A stretch of DNA of 64,000 bases from Carettochelys insculpta (taxonomy: Eukaryota > Chordata > Testudines > Carettochelyidae), in assembly GCF_033958435.1 (NCBI RefSeq), contig NC_134146.1, positions 25,628,501 through 25,692,500 of the forward strand, in the 5' to 3' direction. The notes below the pieces were generated by a model. That model saw nothing but the letters and a program-made list of their open reading frames with translations, did no database searches and was not told the origin of the DNA. Position 1 is the first letter of the stretch. Each line of letters begins with the position of its first letter. This document shows positions 20,775 to 32,900 of the stretch, in pieces. The translations under genes were made by a program, and so were the position numbers.

Positions 20775-23700
20775 GTCTGTTTCATACATAAAATTCCCAC
20801 AAGATGGCATTGCTGTGCCTTTTTCTTCCACCAGTCCATTTATCACCTAAGGCAGGCTGGAAGGCCTAGAAAAGAGGTTCTCAGCCAGGGATATGCATAG
20901 TCCAAAAGGTACAGAGGGGGCTTTCAGGGGATACATCAAACTTATCTAAAAGTTTGCCTAGTTTTATGACAGGTGATATAAAAAGCACCAGCAAAATCAC
21001 TACAAACTAAAATGTCAGACTATAACTTTTTTATACTGTTCTACATACACAATAGACTGAAATGTAAATACAATATTTATAATCCAATCAATTTATGTTA
21101 TAATTGTATAGTAAAAAATTAAAAATTAAGGAATTTTTCAGTAATGGTGTTATGTCACTTGTATTTTTAAGTCTAATTTTGTAAAGCAAGTAGATTTTAA
21201 ATGAAGTGAAGCTTGGGGATATGCAGGACAAATCAGACAACTGAAATTGATACAGTTGTCTGGAAATGTTGAGAAACATTAGCTTAGAAAATTGCTAATA
21301 CGATATGAAGACTTTTAGCTCCCAGATTTATATTCAGCACAGAGAATGACTCTAAATTGTTGTCATCTGATGACTGTGAAATTAGCTGCTATTTTCCATC
21401 CAAATCTTAGTGGACGGGAGTTCACACCACTCAACTATCATTTAATTTGGCAATTTGAATATGTATCAAGCATTGTTTCTTTATGAAATAAAGAGTTCTC
21501 TATATTTGACAGGTAATTTAGACCTTAACATGTTTCCTGTTCAAGATGGATATTGAAAGATTACATAATGGTACATCTCCTAAAATGGACTACAAAGACT
21601 TTACCAATTTTTGTATGGATAGGCCTGATTCATCAGTACACTCTGAATGCTTTGAGCTACTACAGTGATGCAAAGCAGCCACAAACACAGATAAATTGGC
21701 TGGCCATTAGAAAAGCACCAAGAAGCTGTAGTGTACTGGTGAGCTGGACACAATGAACATGTGATTTATGTATATTTGTGCATGTCCAATTTTTAAAATG
21801 TCCACATTAGAAGACTGAAAAGCAGGCAGGTTAATGAGCAAATTCTATATTATGGAAATAACAAGGTGACACTTTGTCTTGACTTACCCTGCATTCTCAC
21901 AGTACCTTAATCAGAAATACAAGGGCCAGATTCTGAGTCAGTATAAATCCGCATAGCTCTGTGGACTTCAGTAGAACTTCCTAGTGACTTCAGTGACAAT
22001 TTATTTACTTCATTTCTGGCCAGTGCTTACTGGAAACACCTGAGGATTCACCTTCATTTGTCTGTTAAAGTAACATGAGAGGTAAGCTGCCATTAAGCAA
22101 ATATTCTTTTATTAGTGCTGTTTTTTTTTTTTAACACAAGGATGTGGTAGACCAACGTCATCAGCAGATAATTCTGATGAAAGGTGTTGTGATAGTTTTT
22201 ATAAACTAAGCTCATCTGAAGCAGACCCTGCAAATTTGCTGGCTACAAATTAAGGTAAAGTAACCCAGATTTTAATCTGTTACAATTTTAAAGGGTTTAG
22301 ACAAGAATATTAAAGTTAGCTGAGAACTAATTTAAACCTCGTCTGATGATTATTTCTGATAAAAATAAATAGAAAATATCAAATGCACAGTGTCCTGTTT
22401 ATCTTATAGCAGAAGACATTTCTGGGATTTAATGACTAATATCAATAAATATTATAAAAATATGATCAAATTATTAATACCTTAGTATAAAAATAAACTA
22501 TGTAAATATAATTTAATTACATGGAAACAACATGGGATGTCTGTTAATTACTGTACTGAATAACCCCATTCTTCTGCTGCCTACTCATAATACATCAAAA
22601 ATAGTGTCCCTGTATCATGAATAATGAACTAGAAAATAGAAATAAACAAATTCTACTTAATAGCAGAAATTAACAATACTTAATGTCTTATTATTGACTA
22701 TAAGGGGAGCCTACCATAAAAAGTAGGAGCCAAATTCTGTTCTCCATTATATTGATGCAATATTAGTGTTAGCTGTGAGCAGAATTTGTTCCATTGTTGT
22801 GCTCAAAAATTGCTACATAATTATTACAATTAGAATAATATGCCCGAACACTTGTGTTTTAGTTGTCATCCTTCAACATTTAGTTTCCTTTCTATTTAAA
22901 ACTACACCTACAGTTTTCATCAAGACCTGAGTTATATGGTAAGAGTTTAACAGATGCAAACCAATTCCAGATCAGTAGTTCCATTTATTGCTATGCTCAG
23001 ATTTGAAGGGGCCCACAGCAGCAACAGATCAGCTCCAACTTTAGCTTCATAAAGAACATAGTCTATATTGCACCTTGGAAACCATCAAAAACCTAATGTT
23101 TCCTGGTTTATGGTAATTGACTTTACTAACAGCGTTGCGGTTTTCTGTATACTTGAAGGGCTAGACTGTGGCTTTTAAGCCATGTATCTGCTTACAAGGC
23201 TGTGGAAAGCCAAACTGTCACAGAACAGCATTGCAGAGGACCTGTGGATGGAGGCAGATTAACTCTGTTGGGTATCAGTGAGCAGTGCAGAGGGGACTGG
23301 GCCCCTGGGACACCTCACTTACATTCAATCTAGTACAGAATGGGCAATATCATGATTACCATAATAATATTAATTATAGTAAAACAAATGTCAGTTTTTA
23401 CCTTTTTTCTGTTTGTGAATTGTCTATGATTTTTGCAAATTTATTCATAAATCAAAAATTTGTTTCAAAATGCCTGTTGTAAATCATGTGTGCTCTGTAC
23501 AGAAGATGCAATAATTATATTCAAATAAGATATTTAAAGTTTTAGAGATACTGATCAATTTTGATTGGAGGGATAAATCACAATGAGTAGCCTGCCCCAC
23601 ATTTTGTCAAAATGAGTCAGTTTGGTGAGATAGGAGATACGTGATGAAAAATAATGGTGATGGGTCACCATACATGTCAACTTCTTTGTTGATATCTCAA

Positions 23701-24086
23701 AAATGATGTTATGGCCTAACCTTTTTAACCCCTTACATCATCTGACCCACAAGCCAAAGGCCTTAGCTAGCCAGGGAAGCCAACAGGATTTGGTCTATGG
23801 CCCCAAATACCTAAGCCACCCATAGAAATAACAAACAGTGTCAGTTAAAATAGTGAGACAGCTAGCATGTAAAAATAAAGAGGTTTAAAATATATGAAAA
23901 GAAACACCCATCTGTACAACCTGCACACATTCATATTTGATGTTACAGCAATTTCAGAAAAATAAAAATAAGTATTATGTCCTTAAGCCACAGGCAAAGC
24001 CTCCATGTATGCTCATGCATGTACACAGGACAAATGCAAGACACAGACCAATACACAGACATAGGCATATTTGTTTTTCAGTATTG
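20775..24086. other. AT-rich intergenic DNA
   Basis: About 3.3 kb with no supported gene and no repeat family I can name. Only short spurious ORFs. Confidence 0.6.
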
Positions 24087-24094
24087 CTTTAGGG

Positions 24095-24757
24095 CAGGGG
24101 TCTGCAAACAAAATAGTAACAAGAGCCATTTTTTCAAATTCAGTTACAAAATCAATACTTCAAGAGCCACAATGCCCGTGAATCCAAGACAGTCCTTAAT
24201 AAATACATAAAAAACTATAAATAAAGTCAAATGGTACTTTTTGTAGCCCCTATTTTAAGAACAGCACACACACAACGATATTTACCAGTTAGAAAGTTGT
24301 TACTCCCATTCCCTAGCTTTAACCCCATCCCACAAACCAGTCCCCCATCTCCAGGTTTAACCCCCCTGAGCCCCAAACCCGCTCCCCAACCCCATGTTTA
24401 ACCCCTTCAGCCCCAAACCACCATCCCAACTTCTGCTCCCCACTGCTGCCTCCTTTTCCACGTGGCTGCACAGCTCCAGCAGGGTAGGCTCGGCCACCCC
24501 TCCCCCAGCTCTTCTGCAGGCTGACCTTCCTCTGGCTTCCTCTTCTGGGGCTTCCTACCCTACCAGCTTGCCCCACCCCACCCACCACCGCAGCTCACTG
24601 CTTGGCAGCTCAGGAGGCTGCTGCCACTTAAACAACAAAACTAAGCGGCGGCAGCCTCCGGAGCTGCACATGGAGTCAGTGGTGGCAGCAATCGGAGCTG
24701 CAAGTGACTCCTTAAAGAGTCACATGCAGCTCCGGAGCCACAGGTTGCCAATCTCTG
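24095..24757. mobile_element. hAT-type non-autonomous element with exact 8-bp TSD
   Basis: Termini CAGGGGTCTGCAA and TTGCCAATCTCTG are inverted repeats of the hAT class. CTTTAGGG stands exactly on both sides (24087-24094, 24758-24765). The interior holds CCCCA-rich tracts and GAGCTGCA words; no transposase. Confidence 0.88.
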
Positions 24758-24840
24758 CTTTAGGGAAAACACCACAAATGTGCTAGCTTAAAAGAAATGA
24801 GTAAGAGACCCTCTTCAACCCCTTGGCAAAGTGAAGGAAT

Positions 24841-25260
24841 GCCCCCGCATATGCCTGGCTGGCCACCACCCTGGCTTCATGGGTCCACTACACCCACACC
24901 AGGGAGCAGGTGTGGGTGAAGATTAAAGAACTCAACCAGGAGTACACCTGGGCTCATGACATCAGGCAGAGATCTGGGGCAGGACCCACCTGCCCCTACT
25001 ACAGGGAGCCACATGAGCTCCTGGGGGGTATGATACGTCCCCATTAATTTCCCCTGTCAACACAATGGAGGAGCCCACCCCACCCCACAGTTGGAGCCTG
25101 AGGAGAAGGATCAGCAGCACCCTGGGACCCAACCCCCACCGAAGGCAGACACAGGGTCCAAGGCCAGTGGTGGCACCCTAGTCCTCACCCTGGACTCAGG
25201 CCACTCCAGTCAGGCCACATCAAGTGTCCCCAGAGCTGTTCGAGGGACCCTCCAGTAAGT
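24841..25260 (+). pseudogene. Myb/SANT-like DNA-binding domain relic (Harbinger-associated type)
   Basis: In one frame 24895-25031 reads HTREQVWVKIKELNQEYTWA then HDIRQRSGAGPTCPYYREPH and ELLGG, the C-terminal half of the trihelix/Myb-SANT domain found in PIF/Harbinger-linked proteins and their MSANTD-like relatives. A Pro/Ser/Gln-rich tail follows in frame to a stop near 25257. There is no start codon and the N-terminal helix is unrecognisable, so this is most likely a truncated, dead copy. Confidence 0.65.
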
Positions 25261-25727
25261 ATCCTGGACATCACACACCGGTCAAGCATAGGGACACCAG
25301 TTTACCAGAACTGTGCAGGACGCCATAAATCCTAAGGACAGCCCTGAGTGTAGATATACACTACAGCTCTGGGAGGAGTTTTCCTGTTGCTGTAGATAAT
25401 CCACTTATATGAGAGGCAGTAGCTACAATGACATAAGAATTCTTTGATCAGCCTAGTGCTGTCTGTATATCAGGTCAGGACAACAGAGCTACATGTTGCA
25501 GGGCTGTGAATTTTTCATAACCTCTGCTTATGCAACTTTTCAGTCCAGACCAGTTCTAAGTCACTGAAGTCCTCCACCTTTGATATTCACAGCAATGGCA
25601 CACATCCCACTTAATTTACGTCTTCCACTGGTCCTATTAATGACAGCTGATACCAGCTTTTTCCTTCCCTCCTTCCTCTCTTACCCCCACTACTATATAA
25701 ACCTGGGACTTTTATTATCTGCTCCAA

Positions 25728-25838
25728 TCTGAAGAAGTGGGGTCTTACCCACGAAAGTTCATCACCTAACAAATTGTTAGTTTTTAAGGTGCTACAAGTT
25801 TGTTTTTGTGAAGCTACAGACTAATGTAGCTATCCCAC
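25728..25838 (-). mobile_element. Diverged copy of the TATCAGAGG-head SINE-like family
   Basis: Runs from TCTGAAGAAGTGGGGTC through CCCACGAAAG and TTGTTAGTTTTTAAGGTGC to CTACAGACTAATGTAGC, matching the family in reverse orientation with many differences. Lies about 100 bp upstream of the GPCR exon. Confidence 0.7.
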
Positions 25839-25925
25839 TGTCACTTTTGAAAGTGACAGCCACTTTTGAAAATGTTTACCCTTTCATATGTCACCTATTT
25901 ATAATATAGAATCATAGTGTTTAAT

Positions 25926-25936
25926 CTTCTCTGCAG
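25926..25936 (+). promoter_or_regulatory. 3' splice acceptor of the GPCR coding exon
   Basis: A pyrimidine tract and CAG end at 25936, 14 bases before the ATG. Implies at least one untranslated exon further left, not located. Confidence 0.6.
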
Positions 25937-25950
25937 GTTTTAGAAGAGAA

Positions 25951-26883
25951 ATGAATGCCAGCATCTTCAGCAAGCAATGCTACTTTGACCACATTGAGAT
26001 CATAATGAAGTATTTTGAGCTGGTGATCTATATACCTACCTTCATATTTGGTTTGATTCTCAATTTGCTAGCTCTGTGGGTTTTTTGCCGCTTTTGGAAG
26101 AAATGGCCAGAATCATCAGTCTACATGATAAACCTTGCTTTTACGGACCTCCTTCTTCTCCTCTCTCTTCCTTTCAAGATTTACTATTCGATGCAAATGG
26201 GGCAGTGGTCCTTGTGCTCATTTATGGAATCACTCTACTTTGTCAATATGTATGGAAGTATTTTCCTTATAGCCTGCATTAGCTTGGACAGATACATTGC
26301 TATCAAGCACCCTTTAAAAGCTAAGATTCTCCGGTCCCCCAGGAGAGCATGCATAACATGCTGCTGCATTTGGGTTATAATTTGGCTTGGCAGCATCCCT
26401 ATATATAATTTCAAAAACACTGACAATTTCAGATGTTTCCATAATATGTCAGATCAGACATGGGGCATGTCAGTGATCCTTCCTGTTGAAATCTTTGGAT
26501 TTCTCATCCCATTGACTGTGATGGTTTATTGTTCTGTTAAGATCATCCAGACTCTTCTAAACCATAACCACCAAGGAAAGAGACAGGCTGACCAAGTTAC
26601 CATTGCGCAGACCATTGCTGCCAATCTCATAGTATTCATAGTTTGCTTCACACCAGCCCATCTGGGGATCTTTTTACAGTTCCTCGTAAGACAGCATATC
26701 ATTGTAGACTGCACTATGAAACAAAGCATTACCCTCTTTGTTCGCATGGCAATGTGTTTAGCCAACGTCAGCTGCTGCCTGGATGCCTTCTGTTACTACT
26801 TTGCTGCAAAAGAATTTCGCAAAAAAACTAACTTGAGGGACTTAGTGAAATCATTTTCTGTCGCTCAGGCCAGTTCCAGATGA
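25951..26883 (+). CDS. GPR55: GPR55-like class A G-protein-coupled receptor
   Basis: 310-residue seven-transmembrane receptor in one coding exon. The family responds to lysophosphatidylinositol and related lipids at the plasma membrane through G12/13 and Gq. Seen: N-glycosylation sites at Asn2 and Asn165; NLAFTD in TM2; conserved Cys89 and Cys162; DRY at 113-115 (human GPR55 has DRF); RSPRR in loop 2; GSIPIYNF and CFHNMSDQTW in loop 2; HLGIFLQFLVR and CCLDAFCYYF in TM6-TM7, which match GPR55 better than GPR35. NPxxY is replaced by LDAFCY, as in GPR55. A strong acceptor (TTCTCTGCAG) 15 bp before the ATG suggests a 5' non-coding exon upstream. It could be a lineage paralogue rather than the strict orthologue. 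Confidence 0.85.
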   Translation: MNASIFSKQCYFDHIEIIMKYFELVIYIPTFIFGLILNLLALWVFCRFWKKWPESSVYMINLAFTDLLLLLSLPFKIYYSMQMGQWSLCSFMESLYFVNMYGSIFLIACISLDRYIAIKHPLKAKILRSPRRACITCCCIWVIIWLGSIPIYNFKNTDNFRCFHNMSDQTWGMSVILPVEIFGFLIPLTVMVYCSVKIIQTLLNHNHQGKRQADQVTIAQTIAANLIVFIVCFTPAHLGIFLQFLVRQHIIVDCTMKQSITLFVRMAMCLANVSCCLDAFCYYFAAKEFRKKTNLRDLVKSFSVAQASSR

Positions 26884-26910
26884 TTGAACTTCATTCTATA
26901 GAATAGTTCA

Positions 26911-28494
26911 GGCTACGTCTACACTATGAGATAAAAATCGATACTAATAAATTTGAATTCATAACACTGGATTTTATAAATTCAAATTTGACTAACCTCA
27001 CCTCCCCACGTGCGCCTCACAAAGTCGACTTATTGCCCCCACGCTCAATCAGCAAACATTGACTGTTGTAGCAGTGCATTGTAGGGATCTATCCCACAGT
27101 TCCCTCATTCCTGTAGTATTCTGGGTATTTTTGCTGATATTTGACAACTTCCCACATTGCAGTGCCCTCATTCCTCTCCCATGGTAAGCAAACATCGGTT
27201 TTTCCAGTCAGAAGTAAGGAAACGTAGGGCATCAACAAAGATCTCCAAGTTAACAGAAATCTCTTGTTCCATAACTAAATTGATTTTTAAAACTGTAGCT
27301 GTAACTGAAATATCAAGGATTTTATAAAAATCAGCAGGTGTGTGTCTTCTCAAGTGGCCATCCGCTGACCGTCCGCACTCCCTTGATTGCATCTGATCCC
27401 TGAAAATAATACAGGGACAATGAAAACCATGAAGGAGGAGTTGATAGTAAAGTTTTTGAAAAAAAGAGTTGCTAAGCGGGACGTATTATACGGTTTCTGT
27501 GCACAGTCAGTGTTCTCAACTGACCCTCTGCCCACTCTTCCCTACATGAAAGGGTCCAAAGTTAGAAGAAAGAGGATAGAAAAGGCTAGGAAAAAAAGAT
27601 TTTTGTCTTCCCTCTTCACTACACAGAAATTGCCAAAAGGGGGATGGCAGAAACACCCCGAAAATCTTTGCTGCTTTGGGAGACTTTCCTCCAGCGGCTA
27701 CAAGCCTCTGAAATTCTTTTCCACACTTGGAGCCTTACTAGCCATGTGCAAGCCAGGACACAGTGCTGCCTGGCAGCATGGTCAGCCCCGAATGGCAGGC
27801 ATGTCCTTTTATTGGGTCTGGGCTAGCCAGATGATGCAGTTGAGCCTGGAAAAAAAACCCGACTTGCATGGCACCTGTCGGGGAGGGAGAGCATGTAGAA
27901 ATGTAAACCACTGAGAAGAAGTTTCTTAGTCTCTTATGCAATCATGACCCCCACAACAGCCTAGCTGACATTTCGTGCAACGGGTCAACAGCTGGTGCCA
28001 GGCACAGCAGAAAAAAATTACCCAGTGTAGAGACAAAACAATAGATTAAACTCCATGCTGAGGCTATTTGTAATGAGTAGATACATTCACAGCACTAATA
28101 GCAAAGAAGGATGTTTCTCAGACTCTCATACAAACATGAGCCCAGAGCCACAGGCTTCCTGGTCACAATTTGAAATTCATGGTTTTCCTTTTATCTAATT
28201 CCTGCGCACCTGGAGAGCAGTGGCCAGAGCGGAGCACTGAGGGGCATTGTGGGGTCCATACAGGAAACCTCTGCAGGCTAATAAATTCAATTTAAGGAGT
28301 GGCGCTTCCACACTGGCCTTTATTCAAACTTTTAAATGTTAACTTGACGCTATACCGGTCAGGTAACAGCGATATTGTAATCTTAACATTAGTGCTCCCA
28401 AAATCGAGCTAATGGTATTTACAGTGAAGACAGTCATGGTAATATTGAGCTAACTGCCTCAAATTCGAATTTATGTCATAGTATAGACCCAGCC
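26911..28494. mobile_element. 1.6-kb TIR element of the GGCTRYGTCTACACT type
   Basis: Left end GGCTACGTCTACACTATGA; right end TCATAGTATAGACCCAGCC inverted, with AATTTGAATT / AATTCGAATT words continuing the match. Flanks are TCA and ACA (two of three). It starts 28 bp after the GPCR stop. A 175-codon plus-strand ORF (27387-27914) has a basic segment (RRKRIEKARKKR) but no recognisable transposase motif. Longer than the MITE copies, so perhaps derived from an autonomous relative. Confidence 0.7.
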
Positions 28495-29933
28495 ACAGTT
28501 TCCTCAGATAAGCCTGTCAAATAGATTTTTGCAAAATTGAAGTTTATTGCTTTTAAATAAGATTACCCCAGTAATCTTGTGATTGTGTAAAGATGTATTT
28601 GAGAAGGGATGAGTAAAAGAAGGTGGACATCCTTGCAAATGAGTGTGAGAGCACACATGCAAATAGAAAAAATATCGTAAGCCTTGTAAAACTAAACATC
28701 TGTCTTCCCTTTGAAACAAAAAGAAAATGTAAAACAAAAAAAAAAACCCCAGATGGCTCAAAGGCATAATAAGAAAAGATTTATCTTCTCAAAAACTTTA
28801 ACCTGTCTGTTAAAAATATCTGAAATAAACTTGCTAAAGTAGATGAATCTTTGCAACCCAAGTGTCCACTGAAATCACTCACCCCAAATCCACTCGATGA
28901 AATAAACAGAAACTTAAGAATGGCTCAAAGGCAGACCTGTTTATCTGAAGCTCTTCTCCATGTTCAGAGATTATTGTGAGCACAAAGTAGGCATGCATTC
29001 TGAGTATATATTTAGGTTTACACACAAAAAAAAAACACTTCAGAGTCCAGTCAAAACATCATAACCAGGATAAATTATCTGGTACTGGTTTCATATAGCG
29101 ACAGGTTTCAGAATATCCTGCAGGAGCAACAGTAGTTTGGGATTCATGAATGTCTCATTATCGGAACTTTTCAAACCAATGTGGGATATTTCTGCAATTT
29201 TGGCATGAACTGTCCACGTGAAAAAATGAGCCTAGTGCTCTTACAGAAACACAGTATAAAAGGAATTGTGCCATAATCTAACATATTTATGCTTAAAACA
29301 AAGATGTAGAAAAATACAACGAATTTATTGTCTACGTTTGCGTTGTTTAACTTTGGGAGTAAGGGCTCTATGAAGTTGCACCAGTACTTCAAAGTACCTG
29401 TGGCTACACGGCTTGCCAGAGCTTCAAAGTTGCTAAATTTGAAGTTTGCGCAGCAGGAATTAGGCTGAGGTGCTGCATATGCAGCATAGCACCTCATTGC
29501 TATTCCCCGATCGGGCTCATTTACATGCCCCCTTTGAAGGAGGGGGTTAGTGTAGACAAGCCCTAGGAATAGTAAAACTGAAGAAATCCAGTGTCTCCCA
29601 GGCTACATAAATAAATTAAATCCTCTGGCATCCAGGAAGAAAAATCTGTGACCCAAGACCACCAAAGTCACTTCATCTAATGTCACAGCCACTGCAAAAG
29701 GGTTCTGGTTAGTAAATGATTTTACTCATCACCTGAGCAGAAGTACCTATTAGGCATAAAGAGGATAGGGGACTGCACAGATTCAGTGAACAAAGGAAGG
29801 ACGTATTTGGTTCTTACAAAGGAGAAACTTAATTTCCTGAGCTTGCCAAGTGCCAACATCAGAAAGAGGACAGTCATGTATTGTAGCACCATATGCAGCA
29901 GGGTGCAAAGAGTGCAAATGCACACACATCCCA
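28495..29933. other. Intergenic DNA with a TIR fragment
   Basis: Mostly AT-rich and unassigned. At about 29370-29562 there is a decayed element ending TTAGTGTAGACAAGCC, similar to the GGCTRYGTCTACACT family; its left boundary is unclear. Confidence 0.45.
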
Positions 29934-30115
29934 CATCCGGTTTCTATCCTTTCTTCCCTGCTGCACTGTCCACGGGAGCCTCCAGAGCATGATAGGTGAA
30001 CCCAACACACACTGGGAGCTGTAGTTCCTTGGCTAACTCTCTGCCTATACTGCTGGCTCTGGAGCAGAGAGAGGACTCCATTTCCCAGCATGCCTTTGGC
30101 TGCTAGCAACAGGAA
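29934..30115. promoter_or_regulatory. Orphan promoter-like motif cluster
   Basis: Within 180 bp: an ETS-type ACATCCGG (29932-29939), an inverted ACTACAGCTCCCAG and a forward CATTTCCCAGCATGC (both like the ZNF143/THAP11 SBS motif), and GCTGCTAGCAAC resembling half an RFX X-box. No annotated first exon is next to it. It could be an unannotated lncRNA promoter or a motif-bearing repeat. Confidence 0.35.
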
Positions 30116-30183
30116 TAACTATGAACATATCTTAGACACTGCTGTGAGCTTACTGTCATGAAGAAGTTTGCTGTTACCTACTA

Positions 30184-30212
30184 TACACACACACACACGC
30201 ACACACACATAT
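30184..30212. repeat. (AC)n microsatellite
   Basis: Alternating AC dinucleotides with one G interruption. Confidence 0.9.
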
Positions 30213-30359
30213 ATTCTTAACTTAAAATCTCTGAAGACAGACTGGAGTATTTTAGAATATTGTTTTTCCACTTACAATACTACAGCAAGATCCCAGAAAG
30301 TAATTTCTATAATGCCTTTATTACTGTATACATTTTTAGTTTGTTTGTAATGGAGCAAG

Positions 30360-32687
30360 GCTTACCACCACCACACCACTTGCTGGTCACTCAGAAATTA
30401 GGTCTTCCAGCCTCTGCAGTGCCCTCTTCTGGCCAGTGTCTTGCTTGCTGTTACCTGCCTTGTTTGATCACCTCCACCTTTAATCAGCACTCACATCTCT
30501 TCCAGACCACAATGCATTTCCCTCAGGCTACTACCCTCTCTCTCTCTCTCGCTCTTTCTGGGGTCCTCCCCTCTTGGAGTGCTCTGAAAGCCAATGCCCA
30601 CCTTGCCTCAGTGGCCCACTGCCAGTCATCATGTAGCCCCTTACCTCGGGGCAAACTGCAGTCTCAAATGGCCACTCATTAGCAAGGGGGCATTGACCTA
30701 CTGCTGTTTCCAACCCTGCCTGCCTTTTGCAGCCCTAGTATCCTTAGGCCTTGTCTCAGGCCCTGCAGCCTAGGAGCTTTCCTGGCTGGTGTCCCCCAGC
30801 CATGCTCTGTGTTAGACAGCTTCTAGCTTTCTGACAGCTAGGTCCCTCCTGCTCTACAACTGGAACAGGAGTCTTTTCCTCCAGAAGCCCTCGTTTATAC
30901 TGTACAGCCCTCAGCTGGGCCCTAACTGGCTGTTACATGCCACAGCCACAGGGTCCCCACTCTCAGCCCTCTCCAATGGTAGGGTATAACCCTTGGTAGG
31001 TCAGTGCAGGGCAGATGCCTCATCACGTTATAACAAAATAATTTTACCAATCACTCTTTCCATTCAAATTTTTCATTTACTTCTCTTATGCACACTCCTT
31101 GCATGACTATTTTGAACTCCTCTATATTTTGAAAAATTTAAGTCCACATTTACAAAAAAACACCCCCCACAGTACAGAAATTCTTGCGTACAGGCCTGTA
31201 TTCACACCACTGGCCCTCAGATGCCTATGGAAGTATGCAGGGTGCAGAAGTTCATAATCAGAAGAGCCTCCTGAGGTTATTAAGAAAATCTGGTGTACAA
31301 ATCCATGAAGAATGGGATTACATATGTAGATAGAATTCAGTTTAATTTTTAAAATGAAATAAATTATAATCTACCTCAGAAAACTGGCTATAAAATAGTA
31401 TCATGGGATCCAACATTTATTGTGTCTGGATGTTTTGCTAAGTTTATGAACAAAAATATACTTATCCTAACTGCTGGTTGTACAATTTCAAGGCAACATC
31501 TGAAAGTCAGACTGGATTATTTCTTTGTCATGCATTATCATCACCAATAAGAAAGGTTTCATTTATGCAAGGTACTTCTAAATAAATCCATTGCTTTCAA
31601 AGTATATCCTCAATCACGCATGACAATGAAAGCAGAATGTGACCTGGATTTATTTAGAAATTCATAGAAGTGCTGAGTATTTATGACAAACAGGAATTTA
31701 AAATAGTCAACTCTTTTCCTCATTAACTTAAATACATTTGGTAGTACTAACAGGGTAGATCTCGTAGTACCATTTTACAAGAGGATATGGTTTTTGCATC
31801 ACACTTTTCAGAGATGAACTACACTTTTAGAAGCATAAAATCAAGATTAGTTTTTGTGGAAGAACTTTCAATTTTTATGCTTCTTTTAATGTAAATTGTT
31901 AATTGATGGAAATATTACGAAAAAAATAAAATCGAGAAGCACCAACCCCTGAAATCTAAATTTTTTAAACATGTCATTTGAATAAAGTATGTCACATAAA
32001 CTGTTTGCAGCTTTGTAAAGTGTGAGGTCTGAGCTGGGTCTGAGTTTTTTCTTTGCTAATTGAAGCCCAGACACATACGTTTCTCATTTTGCAGACAAAC
32101 GGAACTGTCTGCCCACAATAACCATCTGAGATCAACAGAGGCTGAATCCTAAAGAACAAGATTATTTGTTTGCTCAGTAGAGCAGTCTGAAAATTCATAA
32201 GAAACATTTTTCATGATTAATAAACTTTAAAATGTGTTTGACCTGAAAAACAAGCACAAAAAACATTGTCCTTTTCTGAGTCAATGCTGTTTTTCCATTT
32301 TAATTTTAGATTTCTCTCAGAAGAATGAGAAGAGCGTTTTCCTCTAATGTTAATTCCTAACATGTTCTGCTAAATAAAGTCCCGTTAGGAGCCTGGTAGA
32401 ATTTGTACACAACAGAAACTTCCACAAGGGGTTAGTACTAGATGCACTAAGATGTTAATGAAATATCATCAAGATGAAAAAAATCAGGTGATGACAAAAA
32501 AAAAAGGAAGGACCCATTTAAAATTTCACATTGTCAACTCTGCTTTCCTGTGTAATCTTGAATAAAAGTGATTCAAATAACTAAACACTTTAAGAACAAT
32601 CTGTATTTGATCTGAATTCTTTTGGATGAGTTTACTTTTGGGCTGTCAGGCAATGATGCTAGCGAAAATCAATTTTATTTGCACATA
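30360..32687. other. Intergenic DNA
   Basis: Pyrimidine-rich 30370-31020 with a TCTC microsatellite at 30535-30553; it has the composition of an LTR but no terminal repeats I can define. From 31020 to 32687 AT-rich, with nothing recognised. Confidence 0.45.
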
Positions 32688-32900
32688 GATTCATTTATAG
32701 ATTTTAAGGAAGAGACCATTATGATTATTTAGTCTGTCCTCCTGTGTGGCCATCCAAAGAACCTCACCCCTCAATTTCTATATTGAACTTCTATTTGAGC
32801 TATAGTACTGTATATCTTTTAGGAAGATTTAAAGAGATGAAGACTTCACCATGTCCCTAGATAAGTTGGTCCAATGCTTAATTACCCTGAATGTTAAAAA
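32688..32900 (-). mobile_element. CR1 3'-end fragment
   Basis: Reads TAGATTTTAAGGAAGAGACC, then TTTAGTCTGTCCTCCTGTG and GGTCCAATGCTTAATTACCC, a recognisable but diverged CR1 3' region in minus orientation. Confidence 0.65.

Noticed and set aside
27387..27914. 175-codon ORF as a new protein gene
   Set aside because: Inside a TIR element; no start context, domain or splice evidence. Kept only as a note on the element.
30370..31020. Possible LTR
   Set aside because: Pyrimidine-rich composition only; no TG/CA ends, terminal repeats or target duplication could be placed.
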